Below are positions 44,901 to 54,146 of a stretch of DNA of 64,000 nt, piece after piece. The notes under the pieces are model-generated. The model was not told the DNA's origin and did no database searches. It saw only the letters and a list, made by a program, of their open reading frames with translations. Within the stretch, counting starts at the first letter, position 1. Each line of letters begins with the position of its first letter. The translations under genes were made by a program, and so were the position numbers. The DNA is from QYOJ01 sp964449285 (lineage in GTDB: Bacteria; Bacteroidota; Bacteroidia; Bacteroidales; FEN-979): contig CAYUZX010000002.1 of NCBI GenBank assembly GCA_964449285.1, forward strand, positions 54,556-118,555. The letters run 5' to 3'.

Positions 44901-45593
44901 CTACGGCACCAAAAACAAATACCCCTTCCCTTTCAGCGTAACGATCTCAATCGAAGGATCTTCGGCGAAGTATTTGCGGAGCTTACGGATGTAGACATCC
45001 AGGGTGCGGGAGTTGAAGAAGGAGTCGTCGCCCCAAACGTTCATCAGGAGGTGCTTGCGGTCGAAGTTTTGGTTGCGGTGAGCCACCAGAAGGCTGAGCA
45101 CCTCCATATCGCGCTGGGAGAGTTTGATGGTCTTGGAGGGTGCACACAATTCATACCTCCTTGGGTAAAGTCGGTATTTGCCCAGGATAATCTCTTCGGG
45201 CTGACTGGCCAAATCGCTCTTCACCCCTTCTACCAACTTCAGCTGATTGTGAATCCGTACGATAAGCTCCTCCATACTGAATGGCTTCCGGATATAATCA
45301 GTGCCACCGGCTTCGAATCCATTTACCAGGTCGGCTGTCTCAGTTTTTGCAGTGAGAAAAATGATTGGAAGCGAGGGATGGTGCTTTCTGATCTGCTCAC
45401 ACAAGGTGTACCCATCCACATTGGGGAGCATAATGTCAAGCACACAGATGTCGGGCGAAAATGTGGCGAAAGCCCCGAGAACTGTTGCCCCATCGGTACG
45501 CCACTCTACAATAAAGTCCTCTTTTTGAAGGGTCTCCTTCACGATCTTCCCAAGGTAGGGCTCATCTTCAATATAGAGGATCTTCGTCTTCAT
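44901..45593 (-). CDS. OmpR-family response regulator
   Basis: 230 residues: receiver domain (about 4-115) with phospho-acceptor D53 in CVLDIMLPNVDGY and K103 in YIRKPF, and a C-terminal winged helix (about 130-228; SQRDMEVLSLL, NSRTLDVYIRKLRKYF, LKGKGYLF). Its ATG overlaps the histidine kinase stop by 4 bases. It probably binds the phased TTAACCT repeats in the divergent promoter region upstream of the kinase (47184-47221). Confidence 0.95.
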   Translation of the reverse strand: MKTKILYIEDEPYLGKIVKETLQKEDFIVEWRTDGATVLGAFATFSPDICVLDIMLPNVDGYTLCEQIRKHHPSLPIIFLTAKTETADLVNGFEAGGTDYIRKPFSMEELIVRIHNQLKLVEGVKSDLASQPEEIILGKYRLYPRRYELCAPSKTIKLSQRDMEVLSLLVAHRNQNFDRKHLLMNVWGDDSFFNSRTLDVYIRKLRKYFAEDPSIEIVTLKGKGYLFLVP

Positions 45594-47083
45594 GCCTTTA
45601 ATTGCGGAAATGCCAGAATGAAACGAGCCCCTCCTTCCTTGCTGTTCTCTGCCTTGATCGTCCCGCCATGAAGCTTCATGACCATAGCGGCATAGCTGAG
45701 ACCAAGACCGTAACCCTTCACATTGTGCCGATCGCCATTGGGAACCCGGAAAAACTTGTCGAAGACTTTCTCAAGGTACTCTTCGGGAATCCCCGGACCA
45801 TTATCACTTACACTGAAAGTTATCTCCCGATCACTCCTGGTGGTTGCAATCCTGATCTCCGGCTGATCTCCTCCATAATTCAGTGCATTTTCAATCAGGT
45901 TCATCAGGACTCCCTGCAAATGAAGCCGGTCGGCTCGGATCATGCATAGGGCTCCAACGTCTTCTACTGTAATTTGCGCTCCCTGTCTCACCAGCCTGGG
46001 CTGCAGGTTCTCAATCACTTCACTTGCCACCACCATGAGATCCACCTCCTCTTTCTCTATCAACTGGATGCCGTTATCGTGCATCGAGGATTGAAGTACC
46101 TGGCTGATCAACTGGTCGAGACGGTCCATTTCACGGGAAGCCATGTGGAGATACTCTCCCGCTTTGGCAGGATCACTGTTGGTGTTGAACTTTTTCAACG
46201 CCTCCAGTGCAACCTTGACCGTTGAAACAGGTGTTTTCAGCTCATGGGTGATGTTCGACATGAAATCGCTGCGAATCCGATTCAACTCTATCTGGCTCTT
46301 CAGGCTGCGGAAGGCAAACACAAAGGACAATCCCGTAAGGATCAACAATGCCATGGCAAACAGAATAGAAGGGGTAATCTCTTTAAGAATGACTAGCAAA
46401 GGATATTGAATAGTTGCCACCAGGGAATATCCCTGGGCAGGCATATCATAATAAAATCTGCCTCGCTTCCCGGACGCCTCTTTCCAGGTGATGTCATCCG
46501 TCGTCCAGATGATTTTGATGGAGGGGTCGACCTCCCGGATGCACCGTGTAAAAATCGCTTTCAACCGGCTCGTGTCCTCCATCGTCACGGACTGCTGAAT
46601 ATAACCACCTGGCAACGACAATGAGTCTTCAATCCGCTCTACGATAAGCTTCATCCCCTGTAAAAAAACGGCATCACTGGAGTTAAACTTATTATACCTT
46701 TCTGGGTCCTCTACATGTGGAAAAGGTAACGAATCGGTTGTGGCGATGGCAATGACCTGCCTGCAACTATCCCCCTTGAAATCCCGGAAAACAGTTGTTC
46801 CCTGCCATCCTGCCCGATCCACCTCCATGGAATCCAGGGTAATATTCATCGTCAGGCGACGATAAGAGCTATCCTTCATCATCGGATTCAGCACCTTCAC
46901 AACCAGCAGGGAATCCAAAACCGTCATCCTCGACTCCTGAAACTTCCTGGAAAATTCCTGGTCGAAGCGGTTTCTCTCCTTGATATAGACCGACCAAAGC
47001 CACTGACCTACAAAGAGGATAAGCACCAGCTGGCTGACGATCATCAGGAGGCGGATCAGGGAGAGGCGTTTGGGATTGTTCAT
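45590..47083 (-). CDS. Membrane sensor histidine kinase
   Basis: 497 residues. TM1 about 8-28, a periplasmic sensor region (about 30-225) with no recognised fold, TM2 about 237-258, then HisKA with H280 in NITHELKTPVSTV and HATPase_c with NLIENALNYGG, SDNGPGIP and GYGLGLSYA. It pairs with the adjacent OmpR-type regulator by a 4-base overlap. Its start lies 205 bases from a divergent GLPGLI gene, and a TACTTTTG promoter box is at 47148-47155. Confidence 0.94.
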   Translation of the reverse strand: MNNPKRLSLIRLLMIVSQLVLILFVGQWLWSVYIKERNRFDQEFSRKFQESRMTVLDSLLVVKVLNPMMKDSSYRRLTMNITLDSMEVDRAGWQGTTVFRDFKGDSCRQVIAIATTDSLPFPHVEDPERYNKFNSSDAVFLQGMKLIVERIEDSLSLPGGYIQQSVTMEDTSRLKAIFTRCIREVDPSIKIIWTTDDITWKEASGKRGRFYYDMPAQGYSLVATIQYPLLVILKEITPSILFAMALLILTGLSFVFAFRSLKSQIELNRIRSDFMSNITHELKTPVSTVKVALEALKKFNTNSDPAKAGEYLHMASREMDRLDQLISQVLQSSMHDNGIQLIEKEEVDLMVVASEVIENLQPRLVRQGAQITVEDVGALCMIRADRLHLQGVLMNLIENALNYGGDQPEIRIATTRSDREITFSVSDNGPGIPEEYLEKVFDKFFRVPNGDRHNVKGYGLGLSYAAMVMKLHGGTIKAENSKEGGARFILAFPQLKA

Positions 47084-47090
47084 ATATAGA

Positions 47091-47122
47091 AGCGAAATAG
47101 TGAGGTAGTGAGATAGCGAAAT
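47091..47122. repeat. 8-bp tandem array upstream of histidine kinase start
   Basis: AGCGAAAT, AGTGAGGT, AGTGAGAT, AGCGAAAT. It lies in the leader between the TACTTTTG box and the kinase start codon. Confidence 0.6.
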
Positions 47123-47147
47123 AAAAAATCAGTTGGTTGATAAAACA

Positions 47148-47249
47148 CAAAAGTAGGTGAATCTTGGGAATTTGGTTCGACTGTTAACCTTAATTAACCT
47201 TGATTAGCTGGACGTTAACCTTATCACACCTCTGCTCCCTGTACTTTTG
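47148..47249. promoter_or_regulatory. Divergent promoters with three phased TTAACCT repeats
   Basis: TACTTTTG occurs as a minus-strand box at 47148-47155 (kinase operon) and as a plus-strand box at 47242-47249 (GLPGLI operon). Between them TTAACCT starts at 47184, 47194 and 47215, spacings of 10 and 21 bp, which puts all three on one face of the helix. This is the arrangement expected for an OmpR-family regulator bound as dimers and controlling both operons. Confidence 0.6.
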
Positions 47250-47287
47250 ACGCCGAAACAATAATGCAAAAACAAACAATTTAACCC

Positions 47288-48040
47288 ATGAAAACAATGC
47301 TGCTATCACTGATTGGATCCCTGATATTTATCACCGGAACCGCACAAGAGATCACCTCCGGAAAGGTAACATATGAAGAGGTCGCTAAAATGGAGATCAA
47401 ACTGGAGGGCGAATCGTCCCAGTTTGCCGATATGCTTCCAAAAGAGCAGAAATCACAAAAGCTGCTCTATTTCACTTCCGATGCCTCTCTCTATAAATTA
47501 AATGATGAGAAACAGGAGGATGAAACGATTTCTACCGAGGCTGAAGGAGCCATGGTGATGGTGAAGATGATCCAGCCCGACAATAAATTCTTTGCCGATC
47601 TGATCGATAAAAAAACGATTGAACAGAGAGACTTTATGTCGCGTATTTTTTTAGTTGAGAATACCATTGACGCCTCCGGATGGAAGATCACCGGAAACCA
47701 GAAGTCGATCCTCGGATACCCTTGCCAGGAGGCTGTCCAGATAAAAGACAGTACAACAACTGTTGCCTGGTTTGCTCCTTCGATTCCCGTGCCGGCCGGA
47801 CCCGGAAAATACCTTGGGTTGCCCGGACTTGTCCTTGCCGTAGATATTGACAATGGGAGACGAACCATCACAGCAACATCCATTGAGCTAGGTGTGATAG
47901 GGAAGGATTTAATTGATAAGCCAAAAGGTGGGAAAAAAGTCTCTCCTGAAGAGTACGACCAGATAGTGGCTGAGAAGCGGAAAGAGATGGAGCAGCAGTA
48001 TGGAAGTGGCGGCGGAGTCGTTATCAAAATTCAACAATAG
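47288..48040 (+). CDS. GLPGLI family protein
   Basis: 250 residues with a signal peptide (about 1-19, MLLSLIGSLIFITGTAQ). The family motif occurs as LGLPGLVLAVDIDNG (about 176-190), and the domain covers most of the protein, with ILGYPCQEA upstream. These exported Bacteroidota proteins have no assigned function; they are often placed next to TonB-type outer-membrane proteins, as here (36 bases to the barrel gene). A TACTTTTG promoter box lies 39 bases upstream. Confidence 0.92.
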   Translation: MKTMLLSLIGSLIFITGTAQEITSGKVTYEEVAKMEIKLEGESSQFADMLPKEQKSQKLLYFTSDASLYKLNDEKQEDETISTEAEGAMVMVKMIQPDNKFFADLIDKKTIEQRDFMSRIFLVENTIDASGWKITGNQKSILGYPCQEAVQIKDSTTTVAWFAPSIPVPAGPGKYLGLPGLVLAVDIDNGRRTITATSIELGVIGKDLIDKPKGGKKVSPEEYDQIVAEKRKEMEQQYGSGGGVVIKIQQ

Positions 48041-48076
48041 ACTATTCATTCAGTTCAACGTGTAAAGTGTAACGTC

Positions 48077-50869
48077 ATGTATCCCACCTGCCAGTCTTGT
48101 CAAACATCAAAAAATTATGTTTTCACTCTGTTTCTAATCCTTACGACTCTTTTTCCAATCTTCGTTCTGGCCCAGGAATCGATGATCCAGGGAGATGTTT
48201 ACAATGAATCGGGCGATCCACTTGGATTTGCTACAGTTACGTTGCTCTATCCCTCCGACTCTACCCTGGCATTTTATGGGATCACCAACACAGAAGGCCA
48301 TTTCGAGATAAAGAAAACATCTCCGGGAGAGTATCTGATGCAGGTTGGCTACCTGGGCCATCAGGTCTTCTGGCGGGAGGTAACTTTGCCCCTGGTTCAT
48401 GGAAACAGGATGGAACCGGTGGTGATGAAACCGGTTCCACTAAACCTACGGGAAGTGAATGTCAATGCCGACCGGATTCCCTTCCTGATCAAGCAGGATA
48501 CGATTGAATATGATGCTGCCGCATTCCGAACCAAACCTGATGCCGTCGCAGAGGACCTGATCCGAAAATTGCCGGGAATTGAGGTGGACCGGGTAGGTAA
48601 TATCAAGGCCCTGGGTGAAAATGTACGGAATGTACTGGTTGATGGGAAGGAATTTTTCAGCAGCGACCCCAAAGTGGCCACAAAAAACCTTCCTGCCGGA
48701 GCTATCAAAAAGGTTCAGGTTTATAACAAAAAATCGGACCAATCCGAACTGACCGGTATCAGCGACGCTAAAAGGAATCAAACGGTCAACCTTGTGCTCA
48801 AGGATGATCAGAAAAAAGCCTGGTTTGGCGATATCAAAGGTGGCGGAGGTACCGGTGCACATTACCAGGCCAGTGCAAAAGCATACCGGTTTACCGATAA
48901 AAACCAGTTCGCCGTTCTTGGAATGATCAACAACATCAACCAGTTTGGCTTCAGCTTCCAGGATTACCTCGATTTCAGCGGAGGACTTCAGCGTATGATG
49001 AGTGGCGGGAACCAGGCCCGAATTACAATTTCCGGCGACAACAGTCTCCCCGTCGATTTCGGTCAGCCTGTCAACGGACTGGTCACGTCAGGTGCCGGCG
49101 GGGTCAACTATACCCACGAACCAAAACCTGAAAACCGGTTCAATGTCAGTTACCTCGGAAACGGAATGGGGAAGAGTCTGGACGAGACAGTGCACACGGA
49201 GAATTTTACCCCTGGCAGTTCCTTCTTCCAGGATGAGATCAGTCACTCAAAAACTGAAGACTGGAACCACAAGCTGAATTTCGGATGGAAGAATAAGAGC
49301 GACTCCATGCAAACCACCAACCTCTCTGGAAATGTCGCCCTGACCCAGGGAAGCAGCTCATCCCATTCAGGTACCGTGAGCTATACCGGCGACACCCTGA
49401 TGAATATGCTCAACCAGATCACCCATGGCCGCTCGAACCAGTTTTCCTCAGCACTTGGATGCTCCTGGATGCGCAAAGGGAGAGGCGATTGGAAGCTGTT
49501 TGAAATTTCCGGCAACGCCTCCTATAGCACTAGTCTGAGCAAGTCGGAATGGGAGAATGTTACACGATACCTCGGATCCGTCAACCCGTTTATCGACAAT
49601 CAGTATCTCAACAACGAAGCCGACAGGTTCAACTTCTCTGCAGGAAGCTCTTTCCTGCGTAAGATCGGCAAAAACATTTACCTGGAACCCGACCTGCAGC
49701 TAGGAGGTTCATATGAATGGACCAATCGTACCCAGGGGATTCCGGGTGATTCGGGCATCGTGATCGACTCGCTTAGCCCTGTGTTCGATCGTTCCTATCA
49801 GTGGATAAAGACGGCACTCAGTTTCAAGCGGAACACCAAAAAAACGCAGCTGACCCTAACTGCCCGGGCCGAATTGGGCCAGATGGCAAACACGCTGGCC
49901 GACACGTCAACCCTACGGTCCAACCTTCTGTTCTTGACGCCAGCCTTCTCATGGGAGTATGAGTACAAGACCGGAAGCCGTCTCACATTCTATTACACAT
50001 CCTCGGTGAATACACCCCTGGCAAGCCAGCTACTTCCTGTCGTCAACAACCGGAACCCGCTTTATATCTTTTCGGGAAACCGCTCCCTGAAGCCTGAATA
50101 CCGCCACGATATCTTTGCCCAATGGTTTCTCTATGATGCATTTTCATTTACAAGCCTCTTTATCAGCCTGAATGGTGCATATACAAACAACAAGATCTCC
50201 TACGCCCGAACCGTGAACGACAGCCTTGGACAGATGACTTCGCTGATCAACGTTCCCGACGACTATTCTGCATCACTGAGGACTGATTTCTCCACACCGA
50301 TCCGAAAACTCGGGCTGAATATTCACCTTGGCATCCGGGAAAGCTGGAACCAGTCAATTACCCTGATCGATAGCCAGGAAAATGTCAACACCAACTGGAA
50401 TCATTCGATCCGGTTCAGTGTCGACAACCGCAGAAAAGAGAAGTGGGATGTTAGTGCCGGCGTGGAGTTCGACCTGACCAACGCCCGGTATACGGTGCAG
50501 GAATCGCTGAACACCGATTATTTCAACCTGGTCTATTTTGGAGAGATCCGGTTCACTCCAAATGACCGATGGCATTTTCTGGTAGGAGCCGACGTAACCA
50601 ACTATAATGCCCAAAGCTTCAATGATGCCGTTAGTGTTCCACTCCTGCGTGCTGAGATCAACTTCTACTTCCTGAAGAACAACCGCGCAATGCTAACGTT
50701 ATCAGGTTCAGACCTGCTCAACCGTAATACAGGCATCCAGCGTGTCAGCGAGCAGAATTACCTGCGCGAAACCCACTCCAACACCATCGGACGGTATGTG
50801 ATACTTGCCCTGAAATTCAGACTAAACAAGTTTGGAGGAGGTGGAAGCGGGATTTACATTAATAAGTAG
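48077..50869 (+). CDS. CarboxypepD-regulatory-like / OMP_b-brl_3 outer-membrane protein
   Basis: 930 residues. A signal peptide is preceded by a Cys-containing leader (about 1-34, TLFLILTTLFPIFVLAQ). It has an Ig-like carboxypeptidase-regulatory domain (about 38-120, QGDVYNESGDPLGFATVTL), a plug-like region (about 140-250, PGIEVDRVGNIKALGENVRN and LVDGKEFFSSDPKVAT), and a barrel to the C-terminus. It resembles TonB-dependent receptors without a clear TonB box. It is translated from the same transcript as the GLPGLI gene and is probably under the same two-component control. Confidence 0.88.
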   Translation: MYPTCQSCQTSKNYVFTLFLILTTLFPIFVLAQESMIQGDVYNESGDPLGFATVTLLYPSDSTLAFYGITNTEGHFEIKKTSPGEYLMQVGYLGHQVFWREVTLPLVHGNRMEPVVMKPVPLNLREVNVNADRIPFLIKQDTIEYDAAAFRTKPDAVAEDLIRKLPGIEVDRVGNIKALGENVRNVLVDGKEFFSSDPKVATKNLPAGAIKKVQVYNKKSDQSELTGISDAKRNQTVNLVLKDDQKKAWFGDIKGGGGTGAHYQASAKAYRFTDKNQFAVLGMINNINQFGFSFQDYLDFSGGLQRMMSGGNQARITISGDNSLPVDFGQPVNGLVTSGAGGVNYTHEPKPENRFNVSYLGNGMGKSLDETVHTENFTPGSSFFQDEISHSKTEDWNHKLNFGWKNKSDSMQTTNLSGNVALTQGSSSSHSGTVSYTGDTLMNMLNQITHGRSNQFSSALGCSWMRKGRGDWKLFEISGNASYSTSLSKSEWENVTRYLGSVNPFIDNQYLNNEADRFNFSAGSSFLRKIGKNIYLEPDLQLGGSYEWTNRTQGIPGDSGIVIDSLSPVFDRSYQWIKTALSFKRNTKKTQLTLTARAELGQMANTLADTSTLRSNLLFLTPAFSWEYEYKTGSRLTFYYTSSVNTPLASQLLPVVNNRNPLYIFSGNRSLKPEYRHDIFAQWFLYDAFSFTSLFISLNGAYTNNKISYARTVNDSLGQMTSLINVPDDYSASLRTDFSTPIRKLGLNIHLGIRESWNQSITLIDSQENVNTNWNHSIRFSVDNRRKEKWDVSAGVEFDLTNARYTVQESLNTDYFNLVYFGEIRFTPNDRWHFLVGADVTNYNAQSFNDAVSVPLLRAEINFYFLKNNRAMLTLSGSDLLNRNTGIQRVSEQNYLRETHSNTIGRYVILALKFRLNKFGGGGSGIYINK

Positions 50870-50911
50870 GAGGACTGGAAGGACGAGGGAGAAGGGCCGA
50901 TTTTACCGGTA

Positions 50912-51154
50912 TCAAATTTCCGAAATCCCCAACCTTTCTGAAATCCAGAATTTGATGATTGATTGCCTGGTTACTCCCAATCGCTTGGCTTCCCGATCAA
51001 GTTCCCAAACCATCCAGGAAGGAAAATCAACACTGATCCTACGCTGGTCCAATCCTGAACGTTGTGCTCTCCTGAGATCCAGATATTGACTAATATCTTC
51101 TCCATCTTCAAATTTGCTATCCAGATCTTCAGCTTTTATATAATTCTTTTTCAT
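50912..51154 (-). CDS. BrnA-type antitoxin
   Basis: 80 residues. KAEDLDSKFEDGEDISQYLDL at the start, then RRISVDFPSWMVWELDREAKRLGVTRQSIIKFWI, a ribbon-helix-helix-type DNA-binding fold. It would bind the BrnT toxin and repress the shared promoter. Its start lies inside the 3' end of brnT (26-base overlap), the usual order of toxin first, antitoxin second. Confidence 0.9.
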   Translation of the reverse strand: MKKNYIKAEDLDSKFEDGEDISQYLDLRRAQRSGLDQRRISVDFPSWMVWELDREAKRLGVTRQSIIKFWISERLGISEI

Positions 51155-51389
51155 TGTCTCTGGCTTTTCTTACAGAAATTATTCTGATAACGTTGTTCCT
51201 GATCGTATATATTGCAGACCAGTAATTTGCTTCTATCTTCCCAATGATAACCCATCGTTCTTCATCAAGGCTCCTTGCCGGTATAACCAACCTGTAAGGA
51301 TCTTCCCATAATTGCTGAGCCTCAAAAAAATCAATCCCGTGTTTCTGTTTATTAAGTTGATTCTTACCGGCATCAAAATCAAATTCCAT
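51129..51389 (-). CDS. BrnT-type toxin
   Basis: About 86 residues from ATG 51389 (MEFDFDAGKNQLNKQKHGIDF). An in-frame TTG at 51407 is rejected as it falls in the promoter box. Family motifs: NKQKHGIDFFEA, WVIIGKIEANYWSAIYTIR and IRIISVRKARDNEKELY. BrnT is a small ribonuclease-fold toxin that inhibits translation. The pair lies between the barrel gene and a TonB-receptor-like gene, with its own promoter. Confidence 0.9.
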   Translation of the reverse strand: MEFDFDAGKNQLNKQKHGIDFFEAQQLWEDPYRLVIPARSLDEERWVIIGKIEANYWSAIYTIRNNVIRIISVRKARDNEKELYKS

Positions 51390-51404
51390 GATTTGCAATT
51401 TGTA

Positions 51405-51412
51405 CAAAGATA
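51405..51412 (-). promoter_or_regulatory. -7 box TATCTTTG for brnTA
   Basis: Exact TAnnTTTG match on the minus strand, 15 bases before the brnT ATG. It is the likely target of BrnA autorepression. Confidence 0.6.
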
Positions 51413-51561
51413 ATGAAAATATAAATAACGTGCAATAAGTACACCTTATTTATGCTTTTATTGTGCTTTTTTTGCTTGTAATAACATTTAGCCAATGAAG
51501 AAATTGTGCCTCTGACCATGAAAGTGTAATATGAAAATCTCATATCTTTGTCACCTTCACA

Positions 51562-51601
51562 CCCTCAGACCCTCATACCCTCATACTCCCATACCCTCAC
51601 A
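51562..51601. repeat. 8-bp tandem array near 3' end of TonB-receptor-like gene
   Basis: CCCTCAGA, CCCTCATA, CCCTCATA, CTCCCATA, CCCTCACA. Upstream of it, between 51413 and 51561, I see only AT-rich spacer and an orphan plus-strand TATCTTTG at 51543-51550. Confidence 0.65.
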
Positions 51602-51629
51602 CTTCCCAAAGTCCCTACCTCCCTGCCAG

Positions 51630-54050
51630 CTACTCCATCCCGTTATCAAACTCAAACTTCGGCGCTTTCTCCTTTTTTCCATTGGTGCCGAAGTTAAAAA
51701 CAAAACCGACGTAAAACACGCGCCCATCCCTGCGTCGTGTCGATTCCTGAACCAGGATTGGTGTGTCAATTCTGTTTTTGTATGCGCGGGAGTTGAAGAG
51801 GTCGGAGACAGTGGCGATGAGAGAGACCTTCCGTTTCCAGAGGTCCTGCCGGAAGCCGAGGTTTACTGTCCAGGTTGGAAACCGGTAACCTTGGGCGGTT
51901 AGACTCTTCGACCGAAAATCGGCATTAAGCTGGAAGAGGGTGGTCTTCGTAATATTAAACGAAGCGTTTACCTTGGCATTCCATGAAAACGCTGCCCTAT
52001 ACCCGCTGTACCCGATATCTGACGCATCGATTTGGTTGTAGAAGCCAGAAGCGCTAAAGTTGATGCTGGCTAACTTTTTAATCTGCCAATTGCCACTGAG
52101 ATCAATTCCGGCCGACTGGTCAGTGGAAAGATTCTCTATCGTGGTGACCAGGATAGTATCGTTCAGACTGGTGGTGACCCGGGTAAAACCGTTGACTTTA
52201 TACCGGTAAAAAAGCGTAGGTACGAAGGTGAAGCTATTTAACTTTAGTGAGTACCCGAATTCGATCGAATGGATATCCTCCGGTTTTAGGTCGGGGTTTC
52301 CAACCCGGATATTCCTCGGATCACGGTATTCGGGAACCGGATTCAGGTCATCCACATCGGGACGGTTGATCCGACGGCTATAATTAAGCTGCCATTCGTG
52401 CTTCCCCGAAACAATTCCCATGTGAATGGTTGGGTAGAGTGCAAAATAGTCACTATTTGATGTTGTGCTGATGGCTCGGAAGTTGAGATCAAGCAACGTC
52501 TCTTCTGCCCGAAGACCTCCCAGGAACCTGAATTTTTTCCACTCCCAGCTCACCGTGGCAAAAAATGCATGAACGGTCTGATTTCCATAAAAACTGGACC
52601 CCTGTGTAGAGTCGACAATCCATATCATTGAGGTTGAATCAAAACTCTCAACAGTTTCATCCTGGTCATTGATCTGAACTGTCCCTTCATAACCCAATTC
52701 AAGACTGGCATCTGTCCATAAAGGACGACTGTATAAAAGGTTCACATCCAGTTCATCATCCTTGCTGATTGTCGTGGCATAATCTTTCTCCTGGGGATAT
52801 GTGGGAAAAGCATAGTTATTGGTCCACATGCTTTTACCATCTTCTACATCTCTCTGGTATTCAAAGTCAAAAGCAAGGATGTGTTCCTCCTCTTCATTGA
52901 ACGTATGCTCATAGTAACCAGTCACACCATAGCTTTGTTCGCTCTCTTGTCTGTCAAGATCCCGTGTAAACTCCTCCGTCATCACCTTAAACGTATCACT
53001 GTATTTGTTCCAGGTGGAATAGCGCCATGTTGATGTCCTGAAATTGTAGGTTCCAGCCACTCCGGCTATATCCTTTTCACTGATATTCCAATCCAGACCA
53101 AGTTGCGCAAGATGTGATTTCCTCCAGGAAGTCCCTTGTGAATTTTGTTCAAGGTAGGTTGATTGAGAAGTAGCGGTATCTATCGTCTGGGAATATAGGT
53201 CACCGGTATATCCCCTGTAGTCCTGCCTGAATCCATAGCTGCCGAAAATATTTACCTTCCCGGGATTGTAATTCAGCTGGATATTGGTGTTGAATCGGCT
53301 GTTATTCCCGGCATTAGCCCCCAGGATGCCGTTGAAACCCCTCTTGCGTTCCTTCTTCAGGATGATGTTGATGATCCCTCCGGTGCCATCAGGTTTATAT
53401 TTTGCAGAGGGGTTTGTGATCACTTCGATTCGTTCGATCATGGAAGCCGGCATCTGCTCCAGATTTGCATTTCCCGTCATAACGGAAGGACGGCCATTGA
53501 TCAGGATGGTGACGCCCGATCCCCGAAGGGAGATGTTACCGTCGATGTCGACCGTCACCGAAGGGATTGTCTGGAGTATATCGGTAACTGTTCCCGTTTG
53601 GGCCATGATGTCTTGCTGAACATTGAATACCTTTCTGTCGATCTTGGTGATCATCATTGATTTTTCGGCTGTGATCGTCACTTCGTTCATGGTTAAGGCC
53701 GATGGATCCAGGATAAGGTCCCCCAGATCGACAGATGCATTTTTACGGCTTAACGTGACCAGACCCTTTCGGTTTTTCCCATAACCTATAAAGCTGTACT
53801 CCAGTGAATAGGATCCAAACGGGACATTGTCGAGGCGAAAAATACCGTTGCTGTCGGTCACATTTCCTGTCACAAGCTTGCCGGAGACCGTATCCATCAG
53901 AAGGACATTGGCATACTCAACAGGGTGTTGGGTATGCGCATCCAGAATCCTGCCCGAAACAACACCCGGATAGCGGGACTGCGACATCAGCAGGAGGGGG
54001 AAAAAAGCCAAAATTAAAAGAGTCGGAATAAGATGAGGAAGTTTCATCAA
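51630..54050 (-). CDS. TonB-dependent-receptor-like outer-membrane protein
   Basis: 806 residues. Signal peptide about 1-23 (TLLILAFFPLLLMSQ), carboxypeptidase-regulatory domain (about 30-105, VSGRILDAHTQHPVEYANVLL), plug (about 130-230, VTDILQTIPSVTVDIDGNI and IERIEVITNPSAKYKPDGTGGIINI), then a large barrel of the OMP_b-brl_3 type. The ligand is unknown. A TAATTTTG box lies 37 bases upstream. The C-terminus ends near an 8-bp repeat array. Confidence 0.9.
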   Translation of the reverse strand: MMKLPHLIPTLLILAFFPLLLMSQSRYPGVVSGRILDAHTQHPVEYANVLLMDTVSGKLVTGNVTDSNGIFRLDNVPFGSYSLEYSFIGYGKNRKGLVTLSRKNASVDLGDLILDPSALTMNEVTITAEKSMMITKIDRKVFNVQQDIMAQTGTVTDILQTIPSVTVDIDGNISLRGSGVTILINGRPSVMTGNANLEQMPASMIERIEVITNPSAKYKPDGTGGIINIILKKERKRGFNGILGANAGNNSRFNTNIQLNYNPGKVNIFGSYGFRQDYRGYTGDLYSQTIDTATSQSTYLEQNSQGTSWRKSHLAQLGLDWNISEKDIAGVAGTYNFRTSTWRYSTWNKYSDTFKVMTEEFTRDLDRQESEQSYGVTGYYEHTFNEEEEHILAFDFEYQRDVEDGKSMWTNNYAFPTYPQEKDYATTISKDDELDVNLLYSRPLWTDASLELGYEGTVQINDQDETVESFDSTSMIWIVDSTQGSSFYGNQTVHAFFATVSWEWKKFRFLGGLRAEETLLDLNFRAISTTSNSDYFALYPTIHMGIVSGKHEWQLNYSRRINRPDVDDLNPVPEYRDPRNIRVGNPDLKPEDIHSIEFGYSLKLNSFTFVPTLFYRYKVNGFTRVTTSLNDTILVTTIENLSTDQSAGIDLSGNWQIKKLASINFSASGFYNQIDASDIGYSGYRAAFSWNAKVNASFNITKTTLFQLNADFRSKSLTAQGYRFPTWTVNLGFRQDLWKRKVSLIATVSDLFNSRAYKNRIDTPILVQESTRRRDGRVFYVGFVFNFGTNGKKEKAPKFEFDNGME

Positions 54051-54086
54051 CTAGTTAAATATGTTTCTTCTGGCGGTTTCAGACAC

Positions 54087-54094
54087 CAAAATTA
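54087..54094 (-). promoter_or_regulatory. -7 box TAATTTTG for TonB-receptor-like gene
   Basis: TAnnTTTG match on the minus strand, 37 bases upstream of the start codon at 54050. Confidence 0.45.
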
Positions 54095-54146
54095 ACAAGG
54101 AAATCTTATGAAACCTGAAAGAAGCAAGGAATCACCCCATGACCTT

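Noticed and set aside
44859..45671. 270-codon plus-strand frame opposite the response regulator
   Set aside because: The minus-strand response regulator and kinase have full family signatures; the antisense frame has none.
51543..51550. Plus-strand TATCTTTG as a promoter
   Set aside because: No gene lies downstream on that strand, only a repeat array and the end of a converging gene; it may be a relic.
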